Positions 33,571 to 42,408 are shown, counted from the first letter of the stretch. The stretch: 51,532 bases of DNA from an uncultured Sphingopyxis sp. (GCA_936933955.1 CAKZIN010000045.1:1-51532), one strand, 5' to 3'. Notes: generated by a model from the sequence alone, not told the origin. Program-made: numbers and translations.

Positions 33571-34349
33571 TCTGGCGGACCCGGCGCTGCTTTGGCGGCG
33601 GCCCACAGCGCTTCGAGCTCGTCCAGCGACTGTTCGGACAGCGGCCTCGGCGAGCGTGCTTCGACCAGCCGAAAACGCGCCTCGAAGCGGTCGCTTGCCC
33701 CGCGAAGTGCCGTTTCCGCATCGACCCCGCAGTGGCGCGCGTAGTTGACGACGGAGAACAACAGGTCGCCGATCTCGGCAGCCAGACTTGGCGAAGAGGT
33801 GGCGGCATCAACCTCGGCTAGCTCTTCGTCGATCTTCGTGCGTGGGCCGCTCGCGTCGGGCCAATCAAAGCCGACGCGGGCAGCGCGCCTTTGCAATTTT
33901 TCCGCCCGCATCAGCGCAGGAAGGGCGAGGGCAACCCCGTCGAGCGCGCTCGACGCCCCGCCCGCCGCGCGCTCGGCCTGCTTGATCGCCTCCCAACCGG
34001 TCGGAGTTGCGCTGGCGGCGTCGCCATACATGTGGGAATGGCGGCGGATCATCTTGGCGCAAACGCTGTCCACCACCGAGCTGAGGTCAAACAGACCCCG
34101 CTCCTCGGCGATGCGCGCGTGGTAAACAACCTGTAGCAGCAGATCGCCGAGCTCGTCGCGGAGCGCGACGTGGTCCTCGCGGCCGATTGCATCGGCGACC
34201 TCGTAGGCCTCCTCGATGGTGTACGGTGCGATGGTTTCGAAGGTCTGTTCGCGATCCCAAGCGCAGCCCGCGACCGGATCGCGAAGCTGCGCAAGGATGG
34301 TCGCGAGCGCGCGGAGGTCGAACGGTGGTTGCGGCGGCGTTGTCGGCAT
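33567..34349 (-). CDS. mazG: nucleoside triphosphate pyrophosphohydrolase MazG
   Basis: Hydrolyses NTPs and dNTPs to monophosphates, a housecleaning function. The 260-residue protein has two MazG folds: LRDPVAGCAWDREQTFETIAPYTIEEAYEVADAI with LRDELGDLLLQVVYHARIAEE (metal-binding ExxE and ExxD), and a C-terminal copy with KIDEELAEVDAA and LAAEIGDLLFSVVNYARH. The length fits full-size bacterial MazG. It ends tail-to-tail with hflX over a shared CTAG. Upstream is an AT-rich gap with a palindrome at 34460-34473. Confidence 0.96.
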   Translation of the reverse strand: MPTTPPQPPFDLRALATILAQLRDPVAGCAWDREQTFETIAPYTIEEAYEVADAIGREDHVALRDELGDLLLQVVYHARIAEERGLFDLSSVVDSVCAKMIRRHSHMYGDAASATPTGWEAIKQAERAAGGASSALDGVALALPALMRAEKLQRRAARVGFDWPDASGPRTKIDEELAEVDAATSSPSLAAEIGDLLFSVVNYARHCGVDAETALRGASDRFEARFRLVEARSPRPLSEQSLDELEALWAAAKAAPGPPD

Positions 34350-34552
34350 AGCCCCGGTTGGCGCGGGCGGGCGATGGGCGCAACAATTACCGCGATCTGG
34401 CGAAGGCCGATGCCGGGCTCCGGGGCGCGCGGCTTCGTAACTCGACAGCCCCCCAACCGATAATATATATTATGGAAAGTAGAAGGTTCTGTTGTCGGTT
34501 CTGCGTTGCCCTCAACCCCCAGTGCCTGTTCTCGGATTTGCGGAGCGCCCTA
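34350..34552. other. AT-rich intergenic gap with a 14-bp palindrome, no gene seen
   Basis: This gap separates the metal-exporter gene (ends 34553) from mazG (starts 34349). It contains ATAATATATATTAT at 34460-34473, a perfect 14-bp palindrome about 110 bases upstream of mazG, in an AT-rich patch that stands out from the GC-rich surroundings. A plus-strand frame across the gap (34358-34564) has no recognisable product and unusual composition. The patch could carry the mazG promoter or an operator; I see no terminator with a clear T-run. Confidence 0.5.
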
Positions 34553-35464
34553 TCACTCGTGTGACGGCTGCTCACAGCGTTCGCGCTCGGTCTGTATCGT
34601 AGTGTGCGCGATGCCGTGCTGATCGTGCAGCATGTTGGTGAGCGTCTTACGGACGTGCTCGGCGTCGGCGGACGCATCGAGCGCGACGTGTACCGTCAGG
34701 CTCCGGTCGTCGCCGGCAATCGACCAAAGGTGAAGGTCGTGGACGTCGGCCACGCCCGCAACCCCGCTCATGTCGGTGCGGATGGCGTCGAGGTCGACGC
34801 CGCGTGGGACGCCTTGCAGCAGGATGTTGGTGGTATCGCGCAGCAGCGTCCAGGTGCGCGGCAGGACCCAAAGGCCAATACCGATCGCGACCAGCGGATC
34901 GATCCAGTTCCAGCCGGTGAGCAGGATCAGCGCCGCGCCCGCCATCACGCCCAGCGAACCGAGCATGTCCGCCCACACCTCGAGATAGGCCCCGCGAACG
35001 TTGAGATTATCGTCTCGGCCACCGACTAGAATGCGCATCGCGATCAGGTTGGCGACGAGTCCCGCCCCAGCCACCGCCAGCATGCCGAGAGATTGCACCG
35101 GGCTCGGCGCGAAGAAGCGATGAACGCCTTCGTACAGCACGAAGCCCGCGACGATGAACAGCAGCACAGCGTTGAATGCCGCGGCCAGCACCTCGACGCG
35201 GCGGTAGCCATAGGTGCGGCGCCGATCCGCGGGGCGCTGCCCGATCTTTACCGCGGCCAGCGCGATCGCGAGCGCCGCGGTGTCGGTGAACATATGTCCC
35301 GCGTCAGACAGCAGCGCGAGACTGTTGAACCACCATGCGCCGACGACCTCGAGCAGCAGGAAGCTGCCCGTCACCACCAGCGCGCCCGTCAGGCGCGCGG
35401 CGCTCGCGCCTGCGCCGTGATGATGGCCAAGCTCACCATGCGAGTGGTCGTGCCCGTGCCCCAC
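34553..35464 (-). CDS. cation diffusion facilitator, CzcD/ZitB-type metal exporter
   Basis: A 303-residue inner-membrane antiporter that should export Zn2+ (or Co2+/Cd2+). The cytoplasmic N-terminus is histidine-rich (HGHDHSHGELGHHHG), followed by six helices and a cytoplasmic domain. Helix 2 has LLSDAGHMFTDTAAL. Helix 5 has AYLEVWADMLGS, where glutamate stands at the position of the histidine found in ZitB/YiiP. The chosen GTG at 35464 overlaps the upstream stop as TAGTG; another GTG at 35491 would add nine residues. It is the last gene of the run that starts at 42213. Confidence 0.93.
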   Translation of the reverse strand: MGHGHDHSHGELGHHHGAGASAARLTGALVVTGSFLLLEVVGAWWFNSLALLSDAGHMFTDTAALAIALAAVKIGQRPADRRRTYGYRRVEVLAAAFNAVLLFIVAGFVLYEGVHRFFAPSPVQSLGMLAVAGAGLVANLIAMRILVGGRDDNLNVRGAYLEVWADMLGSLGVMAGAALILLTGWNWIDPLVAIGIGLWVLPRTWTLLRDTTNILLQGVPRGVDLDAIRTDMSGVAGVADVHDLHLWSIAGDDRSLTVHVALDASADAEHVRKTLTNMLHDQHGIAHTTIQTERERCEQPSHE

Positions 35465-36252
35465 TAACGGTTGCCCTGCCCTGAGGCCCACTGCCAGCCG
35501 TCGTAGCCCGGCTCCACCCCGTCGGGCAGTTCGGCAACGAGCTGCCGATAGTCCATCGAGCCGTCCATGTGCATGAGCGCGGCATGCTTTGGCTGCACCG
35601 CGGCGATGGCTTCGAGCGACTGCGCGAGGGTGGGGTGCGTCGGGTGCGGACGGCGGCGCAGCGCGTCGATCACCAGCACGTCGAGGCCGCGGAGAAAACT
35701 TCGCATCGCTCCCGAAAATTGTCCGAAATCCGTGGCATAGCCGATGCGGCTGCTACCCTGTTCGAACAACAGCCCTGCGCTGCTGATGCCCCCGTGCGGC
35801 ATGTCGATGAAACTCACGCGAACATCGCCGAAAGTGATCGGACCGACGAGGGGCTCCCCGAACAGGATCGCGGGGTAGGGTCCGGTGCCCTGGAAAGCAT
35901 AGTGAAAACGCTGCACCAACCGCCGCCAGCATTCAGGCCGCGCGGTGCAACGTATCGGCGCCCCCCACAACTGCACCAACTGGCGCAAGTCGTCGATGCC
36001 GTGTGTGTGGTCGGCATGCTCATGCGTCCAGATCACCGCGTCGATGCGCGGACTTCCGACCGCCAGCATCTGTTCGCGCAGATCGGGCGACGTATCGACG
36101 AGGATGTTCGTGGTTTCGCTCTGCACGAGCAGCGATGCGCGGGTGCGACGGTTGCGCGGCTCCGATGGGTCGCACTGCCCCCAGTCCGCGCCCCCCTTCC
36201 CCATGCGCGGAACGCCTGAGGAGGTGCCGGCGCCGAGCAACGTCACGCGCAA
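35464..36252 (-). CDS. MBL-fold metallohydrolase, PhnP/RNase Z-like family
   Basis: A 262-residue metallo-beta-lactamase-fold protein. LGAGTSSGVPRMG opens the domain, and THEHADHTHGIDDLRQL carries the HxHxDH metal motif; later metal ligands lie in GYATDFGQ and in HMDGS. The family includes PhnP-type cyclic phosphodiesterases and RNase Z relatives, and the substrate here is unknown. Two starts compete: TTG at 36252 (MRVTLLGAG) and GTG at 36246 overlapping the tatD stop. The first matches the family N-terminus. It usually follows tatD in alphaproteobacteria. Confidence 0.9.
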   Translation of the reverse strand: MRVTLLGAGTSSGVPRMGKGGADWGQCDPSEPRNRRTRASLLVQSETTNILVDTSPDLREQMLAVGSPRIDAVIWTHEHADHTHGIDDLRQLVQLWGAPIRCTARPECWRRLVQRFHYAFQGTGPYPAILFGEPLVGPITFGDVRVSFIDMPHGGISSAGLLFEQGSSRIGYATDFGQFSGAMRSFLRGLDVLVIDALRRRPHPTHPTLAQSLEAIAAVQPKHAALMHMDGSMDYRQLVAELPDGVEPGYDGWQWASGQGNR

Positions 36253-37022
36253 GGGCGCTCAGCCTTAGCAAAAAGTCGGTGAAAGTTAGCGGTGGTGGTG
36301 CGCCCCAGCTCATCTTCGCTGACGCCGCGCAAGACGCTGAGGAAGCGCGCGGTATCCGCGACGAACGCGGGCTCGCACGGCTTGCCCCGGTTGGGCACGG
36401 GCGCGAGGAAAGGAGCGTCGGTTTCGATCAGCAGTCGGTCCTCGGGGACGCCACGCGCAGTCTCCTGAATGTCGGCGGCGTTCTTGAACGTCACGATGCC
36501 GGACATCGAGATATAGAGGCCTAGCTCCAGTGCAGCCTCAGCAAAAGCGCGGCTGGCGGTGAAGCAGTGGATGACGCCGGTGAGCCCTCCCCCTGCCTCT
36601 CGCAGCAGGCAGAGCGTGTCGTCCTCCGCGTCGCGGGTGTGGACGATGATCGGCAACCCGGTCGTCACCGCAGCGCTCAGATGCTCGCGGAACACCGCCT
36701 GCTGCCGTTGGCGATCAGACTTGTCGTAATAATAGTCGAGCCCAGCCTCGCCGATGGCGATGATGCGCGGGTGCGCGGCCCGCTCGATCAGTTTCGCCGC
36801 GTCGATGCCGGGGTGCTGGTCGGCTTCGTGGGGATGGATGCCGACGCTCGCCCACACGTCGGCGTGGCGCTGAGCCGTCGCGAGGATGCGGTCCCACTCG
36901 CGCTCACGCGTCGCGATGTTGAGGAAACCCGTGACGCCCCGCTGCCGCGCGGCGTCGAGCACCTCGTCCTGCCGCTCGCGCAGCCCGTCATAATCGAGGT
37001 GGCAGTGGCTATCGACGAACAT
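36243..37022 (-). CDS. tatD: TatD-family metal-dependent deoxyribonuclease
   Basis: A 259-residue TIM-barrel metal hydrolase. Motifs in order: MFVDSHCHLD, SVGIHPHEAD, IGEAGLDYYYDKSDRQRQQAVFREHL, PIIVHTRDAEDD, HCFTAS, and IETDAPFLAPVPNRGKPCEPAFV. TatD proteins are 3'-5' DNA exonucleases linked to DNA repair and fragmentation. The ATG overlaps the metG stop as TGATG, and its own stop overlaps the MBL gene. The metG-tatD-MBL order is widespread. Confidence 0.96.
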   Translation of the reverse strand: MFVDSHCHLDYDGLRERQDEVLDAARQRGVTGFLNIATREREWDRILATAQRHADVWASVGIHPHEADQHPGIDAAKLIERAAHPRIIAIGEAGLDYYYDKSDRQRQQAVFREHLSAAVTTGLPIIVHTRDAEDDTLCLLREAGGGLTGVIHCFTASRAFAEAALELGLYISMSGIVTFKNAADIQETARGVPEDRLLIETDAPFLAPVPNRGKPCEPAFVADTARFLSVLRGVSEDELGRTTTANFHRLFAKAERPCA

Positions 37023-38557
37023 CAGTCTACGACGACCTCCAGCCGCGGGAAGACGCCACTCGGGGCGGGGAGCTGCGTTCCGGCCGCAACCCGACGATCA
37101 AGCTCGTTGAATTGACGCGCGTTGGCATCCACCCCTGCGAGATCCAGCAAGCGCGTCGCGCCCGCGGGGACCACCCAGCTCGCCATGATCGCGAGGCGGC
37201 GCACGGCGTCGTGCGCGGTGGCGAGGATCGCGTCTGCGCGGGTTGGGTCGGCTTTCCGCACAGTCCACGGCGCCTGGTCCGCGATGTAGAGGTTGGCCGC
37301 GTTCATCGCTCCCCACGCAGCATCCAGCGCGCCGTTGATGTCGTAGCTCTCCATCGCCTTGACCATCATTGCCTGCGCTTCAACGATCGCGTCGAGCAAC
37401 GCGCGATCGTCCGCCGTCTCGGAAGTGAGCGCGGGGACACGTCCGTCGCAGTTCTTAGCGATCATCGATAGCGTACGCTGCGCAAGGTTACCGAGGTTGT
37501 TGGCGAGTTCCGCGTTGGCGCGCGTAACGATCGCCTCCTCCGACATGCTGCCATCGCTGCCGAACCGGACCTCGCGAAGGAGGAACAGCCGTACCGCGTC
37601 CGAGCCGTAGCGGCGGGCGAGCTCCATCGGATCGACGACGTTGCCGCTCGACTTCGACATGCGCTCGCCGCGATTGAGGATGAAGCCGTGGCCAAACACC
37701 GAGCGGGGAAGTTCCACACCGGCGCTCATCAGGAACGCCGGCCAGTAGACGGTGTGAAAGCGGACGATGTCCTTGCCGATAACGTGCAGGTCGGCGGGCC
37801 AGAAGCGCATCTCCGGTGCCGACATGTCGGGGTAACCGAGGCCGGTGAGATAGTTCACCAGCGCATCGACCCACACGTACATCACGTGACCGTCGCTGCC
37901 CGGCACCTTGACCCCCCAGTCGAAGCTGGAACGCGACACGGACAGGTCGTTGAGCCCGCCCTCGATAAAGCGCAGCACCTCGTTGCGGCGACTTTCGGGG
38001 CGGATGAAGTCGGGATTGGCGCGGATATGGTCGAGCAGCGGCTGCTGATAGCGTGAGAGGCGGAAGAACCAGCTCTCCTCCACGTTCCATTCGACCGGCG
38101 TCCCCTGCGGCGAGAGCTTCGCCCCGCCCTCCCCCGCGACGAGCTCGCTCTCGTCATAAAAGGCTTCGTCGCGGATCGAATACCAGCCCTCGTAACGCCC
38201 GAGGTAAAGGTCATCCGACGCCGCCATCGCCTCCCACAGGGCGCGCGCCGCGGCGTGGTTATCGGGCTCCGACGAGCGGATGAAGCGGTCGAAACTGATG
38301 TCGAACGCCGCTGCCATTTCGCGAAAGTGCGCGCTCATCTGCTCGGCGAAATCCGCGGGGGCGAGGCCCATTTCGCGCGCCTTTTGCGCCATCTTGAGGC
38401 CGTGTTCGTCGGTGCCCGTCTGAAAGCGCACATCGCGCCCCTCCAGCCGCCGGAACCGGGCGATCGCATCCGCGCAGATCGCTTCGTAGGCATGCCCGAC
38501 GTGTGGACGGCCGTTGGGATAGTTGATGGCGGTGGTGATGTAGAAGGGCGACGTCAT
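37022..38557 (-). CDS. metG: methionine--tRNA ligase
   Basis: A 511-residue class I synthetase. ITTAINYPNGRPHVGHAYEAI includes the HIGH-equivalent HVGH, and GERMSKSSGNVVDP is the KMSKS loop. No CxxC zinc knuckle is seen in the connective peptide, and the C-terminal tRNA-binding domain of longer MetG proteins is absent, as in many alphaproteobacteria. It lies 39 bases after holB and is coupled to tatD. Confidence 0.97.
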   Translation of the reverse strand: MTSPFYITTAINYPNGRPHVGHAYEAICADAIARFRRLEGRDVRFQTGTDEHGLKMAQKAREMGLAPADFAEQMSAHFREMAAAFDISFDRFIRSSEPDNHAAARALWEAMAASDDLYLGRYEGWYSIRDEAFYDESELVAGEGGAKLSPQGTPVEWNVEESWFFRLSRYQQPLLDHIRANPDFIRPESRRNEVLRFIEGGLNDLSVSRSSFDWGVKVPGSDGHVMYVWVDALVNYLTGLGYPDMSAPEMRFWPADLHVIGKDIVRFHTVYWPAFLMSAGVELPRSVFGHGFILNRGERMSKSSGNVVDPMELARRYGSDAVRLFLLREVRFGSDGSMSEEAIVTRANAELANNLGNLAQRTLSMIAKNCDGRVPALTSETADDRALLDAIVEAQAMMVKAMESYDINGALDAAWGAMNAANLYIADQAPWTVRKADPTRADAILATAHDAVRRLAIMASWVVPAGATRLLDLAGVDANARQFNELDRRVAAGTQLPAPSGVFPRLEVVVD

Positions 38558-38596
38558 GCGGGGCTGCGCTTAGCCGAGCAGCACCCCGCGCGCCAG

Positions 38597-39496
38597 TCAC
38601 CCGCGACGCAGCCTCGCCAGTCGCGCGACGGCGGTGGCGGCGACCATCGCGATCGTTGCTGGATCCTCCGCCATTGGCACCCCGTCTTCGAGCGACAGGA
38701 CGTGGTCGCGGTCATCGAGCAGTTGCTCGACGTCCGGGAGCGCCGCGTCGCTCGCGGCCTGCTGGAGCAGCGCAGCCGACATGCCGACCATGGCGCTCAG
38801 CTTCGGTCGGTTGGCGACGCCGGTGAGCGACTGCGCGAGCTCCACCCGAAGCCGATTGTCGGGGTCGCCGTGCGCCGCGATTTCCCCCAGCGTGCGGCTC
38901 AACCCGTCGAGGTCGAGGTCGGCCGCGCTGGCGGCGGCGTGGGGGAAATGCTGCGCCCAGGCGCCCAGCGCACCACCGGCTTCGTTGAACAAGGGCATGC
39001 TTCCGCGGATCGTCAGCATGCGGCACCGGGAACGAATGGTCGGCAGGATACGGCCGGGTCGGTGGGTGATCAGGAGGAATGTCGCGGATGCAGGCGGTTC
39101 CTCCAGGATCTTGAGGAGACCGTTGGCGCTGGTTTCGTTCGTGTCGTCGATGCTGTCGATGATCGCCGCGCGGCGTTCGCCGAGCGTCGGTCGCGTCAAC
39201 ACTCGTTGGCGCAGCGCGCGGATCTGGCCCGCGTCGATATCGCGCTTGGGCTTTCCTTTCTGCGAACCTTCCTCGTGCAGCCCTCGCTCGACGAGGTCGA
39301 TGTCGGGATGCGCGGCGACTTCATCGCTGACATCATCGTCGTCGCGCGGCCAGCTGTCCTGCACCACCCGCCAGGCGGCGCGCTCGGCAAAGCGGCGCAG
39401 CATCGGCCCGCGCGGGCCCGCGATCAGCCAGGCGTGCGGTGCACGCGTGCCGGTCATGGCAGCCTCGAACAGCGCTTCCGGGTCGGGCGCGGTCAC
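38597..39496 (-). CDS. holB: DNA polymerase III delta' subunit
   Basis: A 299-residue AAA+-like clamp-loader subunit. HAWLIAGPRGPMLRRFAERAAW occupies the P-loop position but lacks the GK[ST] of an active ATPase, and the zinc-binding cysteines of gamma/tau-type subunits are missing. IDSIDDTNETSANGLLKILEEPPASATFLLITHRPGRILPTIRSRCR is the typical sensor/SRC-like block. The GTG start at 39496 overlaps the tmk stop as GTGA. Its place between tmk and metG supports the assignment. Confidence 0.93.
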   Translation of the reverse strand: MTAPDPEALFEAAMTGTRAPHAWLIAGPRGPMLRRFAERAAWRVVQDSWPRDDDDVSDEVAAHPDIDLVERGLHEEGSQKGKPKRDIDAGQIRALRQRVLTRPTLGERRAAIIDSIDDTNETSANGLLKILEEPPASATFLLITHRPGRILPTIRSRCRMLTIRGSMPLFNEAGGALGAWAQHFPHAAASAADLDLDGLSRTLGEIAAHGDPDNRLRVELAQSLTGVANRPKLSAMVGMSAALLQQAASDAALPDVEQLLDDRDHVLSLEDGVPMAEDPATIAMVAATAVARLARLRRG

Positions 39497-40137
39497 GTCG
39501 GCCAGCGCACGTCGATCGCGGCCGCGAGGCGGAGCGTGACCGCTTCGCGCTCCCCGCTCGCGTCGATGCGGACGATGCGATCGGGCTCCTGCTCGCTGAG
39601 ACGGCGGAACGTTTGGTGGACCGCCGCGTGGAAAGCTTCGGAGCGCGTCTCGAACGCATCGGCAGTGCCGCGCCCCGCCCTCCGAGTGTCCGCGACCCCC
39701 TCGGGCATATCGAGCAGCAGCGTGAGGTCGGGCATCAATCCGCCGACGCCGATGCGATGCACGTCGAGGATGGCGGCGTCACTGGGACGCTCGCCGCCCT
39801 CCCCCGCCGCCGCCTGATAGGCGCGGGTCGAGTCCACGTAGCGGTCGCACAACACCCAGGCGCCACGCGCCAGCGCTGGCTCGATGAGGCGCGCCACATG
39901 CTCGGCGCGTGCGGCGGCGAACAGCAGCGCCTCGGTGCGCGGAGTCAGGCGTTCGGTGGCGTTGAGGAGGAACGCGCGGATCGCCTCGCCGCCGGGTGAG
40001 CCGCCGGGCTCGCGCGTCGCGACAACATCGATCCCGCGTCGCGAGAGCAGATCGGTCAGCGCAGCGATCTGGGTCGATTTGCCGACCCCCTCCCCACCCT
40101 CGAGCGTGATGAAGCGGCCGCGCGTTGTCGCACTCAC
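39493..40137 (-). CDS. tmk: thymidylate kinase
   Basis: Phosphorylates dTMP to dTDP. In the 214-residue protein: P-loop ITLEGGEGVGKSTQ (about 11-24), REPGGSPGGEAIR with the substrate arginine, CDRYVDSTRAYQ (DRY motif), and the lid region RRAGRGTADAFETR. The GTG start overlaps the RlpA-like gene stop as GTGA, and the end overlaps holB. The coupling of tmk with holB is common in bacteria. Confidence 0.97.
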   Translation of the reverse strand: MSATTRGRFITLEGGEGVGKSTQIAALTDLLSRRGIDVVATREPGGSPGGEAIRAFLLNATERLTPRTEALLFAAARAEHVARLIEPALARGAWVLCDRYVDSTRAYQAAAGEGGERPSDAAILDVHRIGVGGLMPDLTLLLDMPEGVADTRRAGRGTADAFETRSEAFHAAVHQTFRRLSEQEPDRIVRIDASGEREAVTLRLAAAIDVRWPT

Positions 40138-41135
40138 GGCGCGCGCAACACCACGCCGCCGTGGCCCGCCGAGCGAGCGCGGCGCAGCGCAGCGTCCGCC
40201 TGAGCGCGCGTCGCAAAGGGCCCGAGCCGCACCCGGTGAAGCGCGCCCGAGGCGCTCACCTCTCCCCCGACCGCACGCGCGACACGAGCTGCGCCGTCAC
40301 GGCTGCGATAGGCGCCGACCTGGACGACCCACCCCGCCTCCGTTCGAGCGGACGGTGCGACCGGAGGGGCCGCGGGCGCTCTTGTCGGAGCTTGGGGGGT
40401 AGAGCTGGCGGATGGCACTGGCGTCGCAGGCGACGTTCCCGGGGCGACCGGCCGCGGTGTCCTCGCAGCGCGTGCCGGTGGTGCCGAGCGGGGCGGCGTC
40501 ACCGCGGGGGCTGCGACCGGGGCGACGGAGGCTCCGGGCCGGGGCATTGCCGCCGCTCGCTCCCGCAGGATGGTCAGCAGCGTTTCGGGGGTGTCGATGC
40601 GCACCGGGACTGCTCGCCCTGCGCGCAGCGCGGCGCGCTCTGCCTCGACGGGAAAGGTGCGGCGGATGCGGATCGCGGTCGACTGCCCTTCCAGCCCGAG
40701 CTGCGCCGCCGCAGCAGGCGTCAGCGCGACGATGGCGTTGAGGTCGGCGGGGCCGCGGTCGTTGATGCGCACCAGGATCGTGCGCCCCGTGTCGAGCCGC
40801 GTGACCTCCGCGTAGCTCGGAAGAGGCAGCGTGCGGTGCGCCGCGGCCACCGCTTCTACGCGAAATGCCTCGCCGTTCGCTGTCGTGGCCGAGCCTGCGC
40901 GCGAGACGATCGCGTAGCCGACCTCGTCATAATCGATGACATCGACGGGCGTGAAGGTGCGCCCCGCGATGGTGTAGGCGAGCTCTGTCCGCACCGGCGT
41001 GTCGCTCACCGGACGGTCGGAGGCCGCTGGCGGGCTCGCCTGCGTCGGCGCCTGGGCCACCGCTACGCTCGCCCCCCCGATCAGCAAAGACGCCGCTACC
41101 AACGCCGTGCGCAAAGTCTCAACGCGTGATCGCAT
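40134..41135 (-). CDS. RlpA-like double-psi beta-barrel protein with SPOR domain
   Basis: A 333-residue secreted protein: signal peptide (MRSRVETLRTALVAASLLIGGASVAVAQ), an RlpA-like barrel (about 70-160), a long Pro/Ala-rich linker, and a C-terminal SPOR domain (about 258-333) that would bind denuded glycan at the septum. RlpA is a lytic transglycosylase in Pseudomonas. Conserved here are E89 in TANGE, H100 in AAAHRTLPLPSYAEVT and D126 in RINDRGP, but the usual acidic residue three after the glutamate is R92, and the WYG motif is replaced. Activity is thus uncertain. The ATG at 41135 overlaps the upstream gene by 17 bases. Confidence 0.85.
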   Translation of the reverse strand: MRSRVETLRTALVAASLLIGGASVAVAQAPTQASPPAASDRPVSDTPVRTELAYTIAGRTFTPVDVIDYDEVGYAIVSRAGSATTANGEAFRVEAVAAAHRTLPLPSYAEVTRLDTGRTILVRINDRGPADLNAIVALTPAAAAQLGLEGQSTAIRIRRTFPVEAERAALRAGRAVPVRIDTPETLLTILRERAAAMPRPGASVAPVAAPAVTPPRSAPPARAARTPRPVAPGTSPATPVPSASSTPQAPTRAPAAPPVAPSARTEAGWVVQVGAYRSRDGAARVARAVGGEVSASGALHRVRLGPFATRAQADAALRRARSAGHGGVVLRAP

Positions 41136-42213
41136 CGCCCAAAATCCCCACGGCCAGCGCATAATGATTGAGGCAATTGTAATCGAGGATCGCCCGATAG
41201 CTCGCCGACAGGAGGTAACCCGTCTGCCCCTGCCCGTCGGGTTCGATCAGGCTGAGCAGCGTGTCGCCCGGCGGCGCGAACGACTGGAACACCACCCCGC
41301 GCCGCTGCCACTCGCTTGCCGGAAGGTAGCGGCTGTGGCGGGCGAAAACCCGCGGGCAGCGCGGGCTCGTCATATTGGTGGCGACGCTCGCCCGGTCGAG
41401 CGAGGCGGGAACGCCCACCGCGTAGCCCCAACGTTCCCCCCGGCGGTAGCCCGACACTTCGAGATAGTGCGCGATAGAGGCGAGCGCGTCCGCCTCGTTG
41501 TTCCAGATGTTGGCGCGCCCGTCACCGTCACCATCGCGGGCGAGGCGGAGGTACACCGATGGCAGGAACTGCGGATAGCCAAAGGCGCCCGCCCAGCTCC
41601 CGACCAAGGCTTCGCGCGGCGCGCCGCGTTCGACCATCAGCATCGCCGCGATCAGCTCGCCTTCGAACAGCGCGCGGCGACGACCGTCGTACGCCAGCGT
41701 CGCGAGGCTGCGCAGCAGGTCGAAGTTGCCCGTCACGCGGCCGTAGTTGGTCTCCTTGCCGAAGATGCCAAGGATGACCCCCGGCGGCACTCCGGTGCGC
41801 GCCTCGATCTCCGCGAGGTGCTGGCGTTGGCGGAGATAGACCTCCCGCCCGCCATTGATCCGCGCCGCATCCACATGACGCGCGAGGTAGGGCGCGAACG
41901 GCGCGGGCGGCGGGTTTGGGATGCTCGGCGCATCCGACTGGTCGCGATCGAGCGCGACCACCCGCGGATTGTAGCTGAGCGATGGCGCGATGCTGTCAAA
42001 GGTGCGTGCGCTCACGCCGGCCGCGAGTGCCTTTGGACGCACCGTGCTGAGGTAAGCCTGAAACCCGCCTTGCTGCGGGTCGGGGCTGTAGGCTTGCGGG
42101 GGCGGCAGGGGCTGCACCACCTCCTGCGCATGAAGTTGCGCGGGGCCGACGCTCACGGAGATGAGCAGCGACAGCGCGGCAACGGGTGCCTTGGCAAAGG
42201 ACTGAATGATCAT
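41119..42213 (-). CDS. lytic murein transglycosylase, MltB/SLT family
   Basis: A 364-residue periplasmic protein with a signal peptide (MIIQSFAKAPVAALSLLISVSVGPAQLHAQ). The MltB-type catalytic block is GVILGIFGKETNYGRVTGNFDLLRSLATLAYDGRRRALFEGEL with the acid glutamate in GKETNYG, followed by SWAGAFGYPQFLPSVYLRLARDGDGDGRANIW. The enzyme cuts peptidoglycan glycan strands, releasing anhydro-muropeptides. It heads the eight-gene minus-strand run (this gene, RlpA-like, tmk, holB, metG, tatD, MBL, CDF). Confidence 0.93.
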   Translation of the reverse strand: MIIQSFAKAPVAALSLLISVSVGPAQLHAQEVVQPLPPPQAYSPDPQQGGFQAYLSTVRPKALAAGVSARTFDSIAPSLSYNPRVVALDRDQSDAPSIPNPPPAPFAPYLARHVDAARINGGREVYLRQRQHLAEIEARTGVPPGVILGIFGKETNYGRVTGNFDLLRSLATLAYDGRRRALFEGELIAAMLMVERGAPREALVGSWAGAFGYPQFLPSVYLRLARDGDGDGRANIWNNEADALASIAHYLEVSGYRRGERWGYAVGVPASLDRASVATNMTSPRCPRVFARHSRYLPASEWQRRGVVFQSFAPPGDTLLSLIEPDGQGQTGYLLSASYRAILDYNCLNHYALAVGILGDAITR

Positions 42214-42304
42214 CGCGAAGAGGGGTAGGTCAACCCGCCCCCCGCCGTAAAGCCTCTTGCCGCTTGGCGAGCCGCCCCGCGCCCGATAAGGCGCCTCGCG
42301 ACGC

Positions 42305-42394
42305 GGGCAGGTGGCCGAGTGGTTTAAGGCAGCGGTCTTGAAAACCGCCGTGGGTTCACGCTCACCGTGGGTTCGAATCCCACCCTGCCCGCCA
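42305..42394 (+). tRNA. tRNA-Ser (anticodon TGA)
   Basis: A 90-base class-II tRNA: acceptor GGGCAGG/CCTGCCC, discriminator G, encoded CCA, D-arm GTGGCCGAGTGG, anticodon loop CTTGAAA (anticodon TGA), a long variable arm (TGGGTTCACGCTCA) and T-loop GGTTCGAATCC. It reads UCA/UCG codons. It lies just downstream of and opposite to the start of the transglycosylase operon. Confidence 0.97.
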
Positions 42395-42408
42395 GCGGCC
42401 CAGCTTCG

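Noticed and set aside
34358..34564. 68-codon plus-strand frame across the gap before mazG
   Set aside because: No family, no ribosome-binding site, crosses an AT-rich palindrome and runs into the end of the opposing transporter gene; probably chance.
38597..39496. Missing P-loop in HolB as evidence of a broken gene
   Set aside because: Delta' subunits in other bacteria, including E. coli, also lack an active ATPase site, so this is normal.
38255..39817. 520-residue plus-strand frame opposite metG, holB and tmk
   Set aside because: Shadow frame with histidine- and arginine-rich low-complexity product; all three minus-strand genes are clearly identified.
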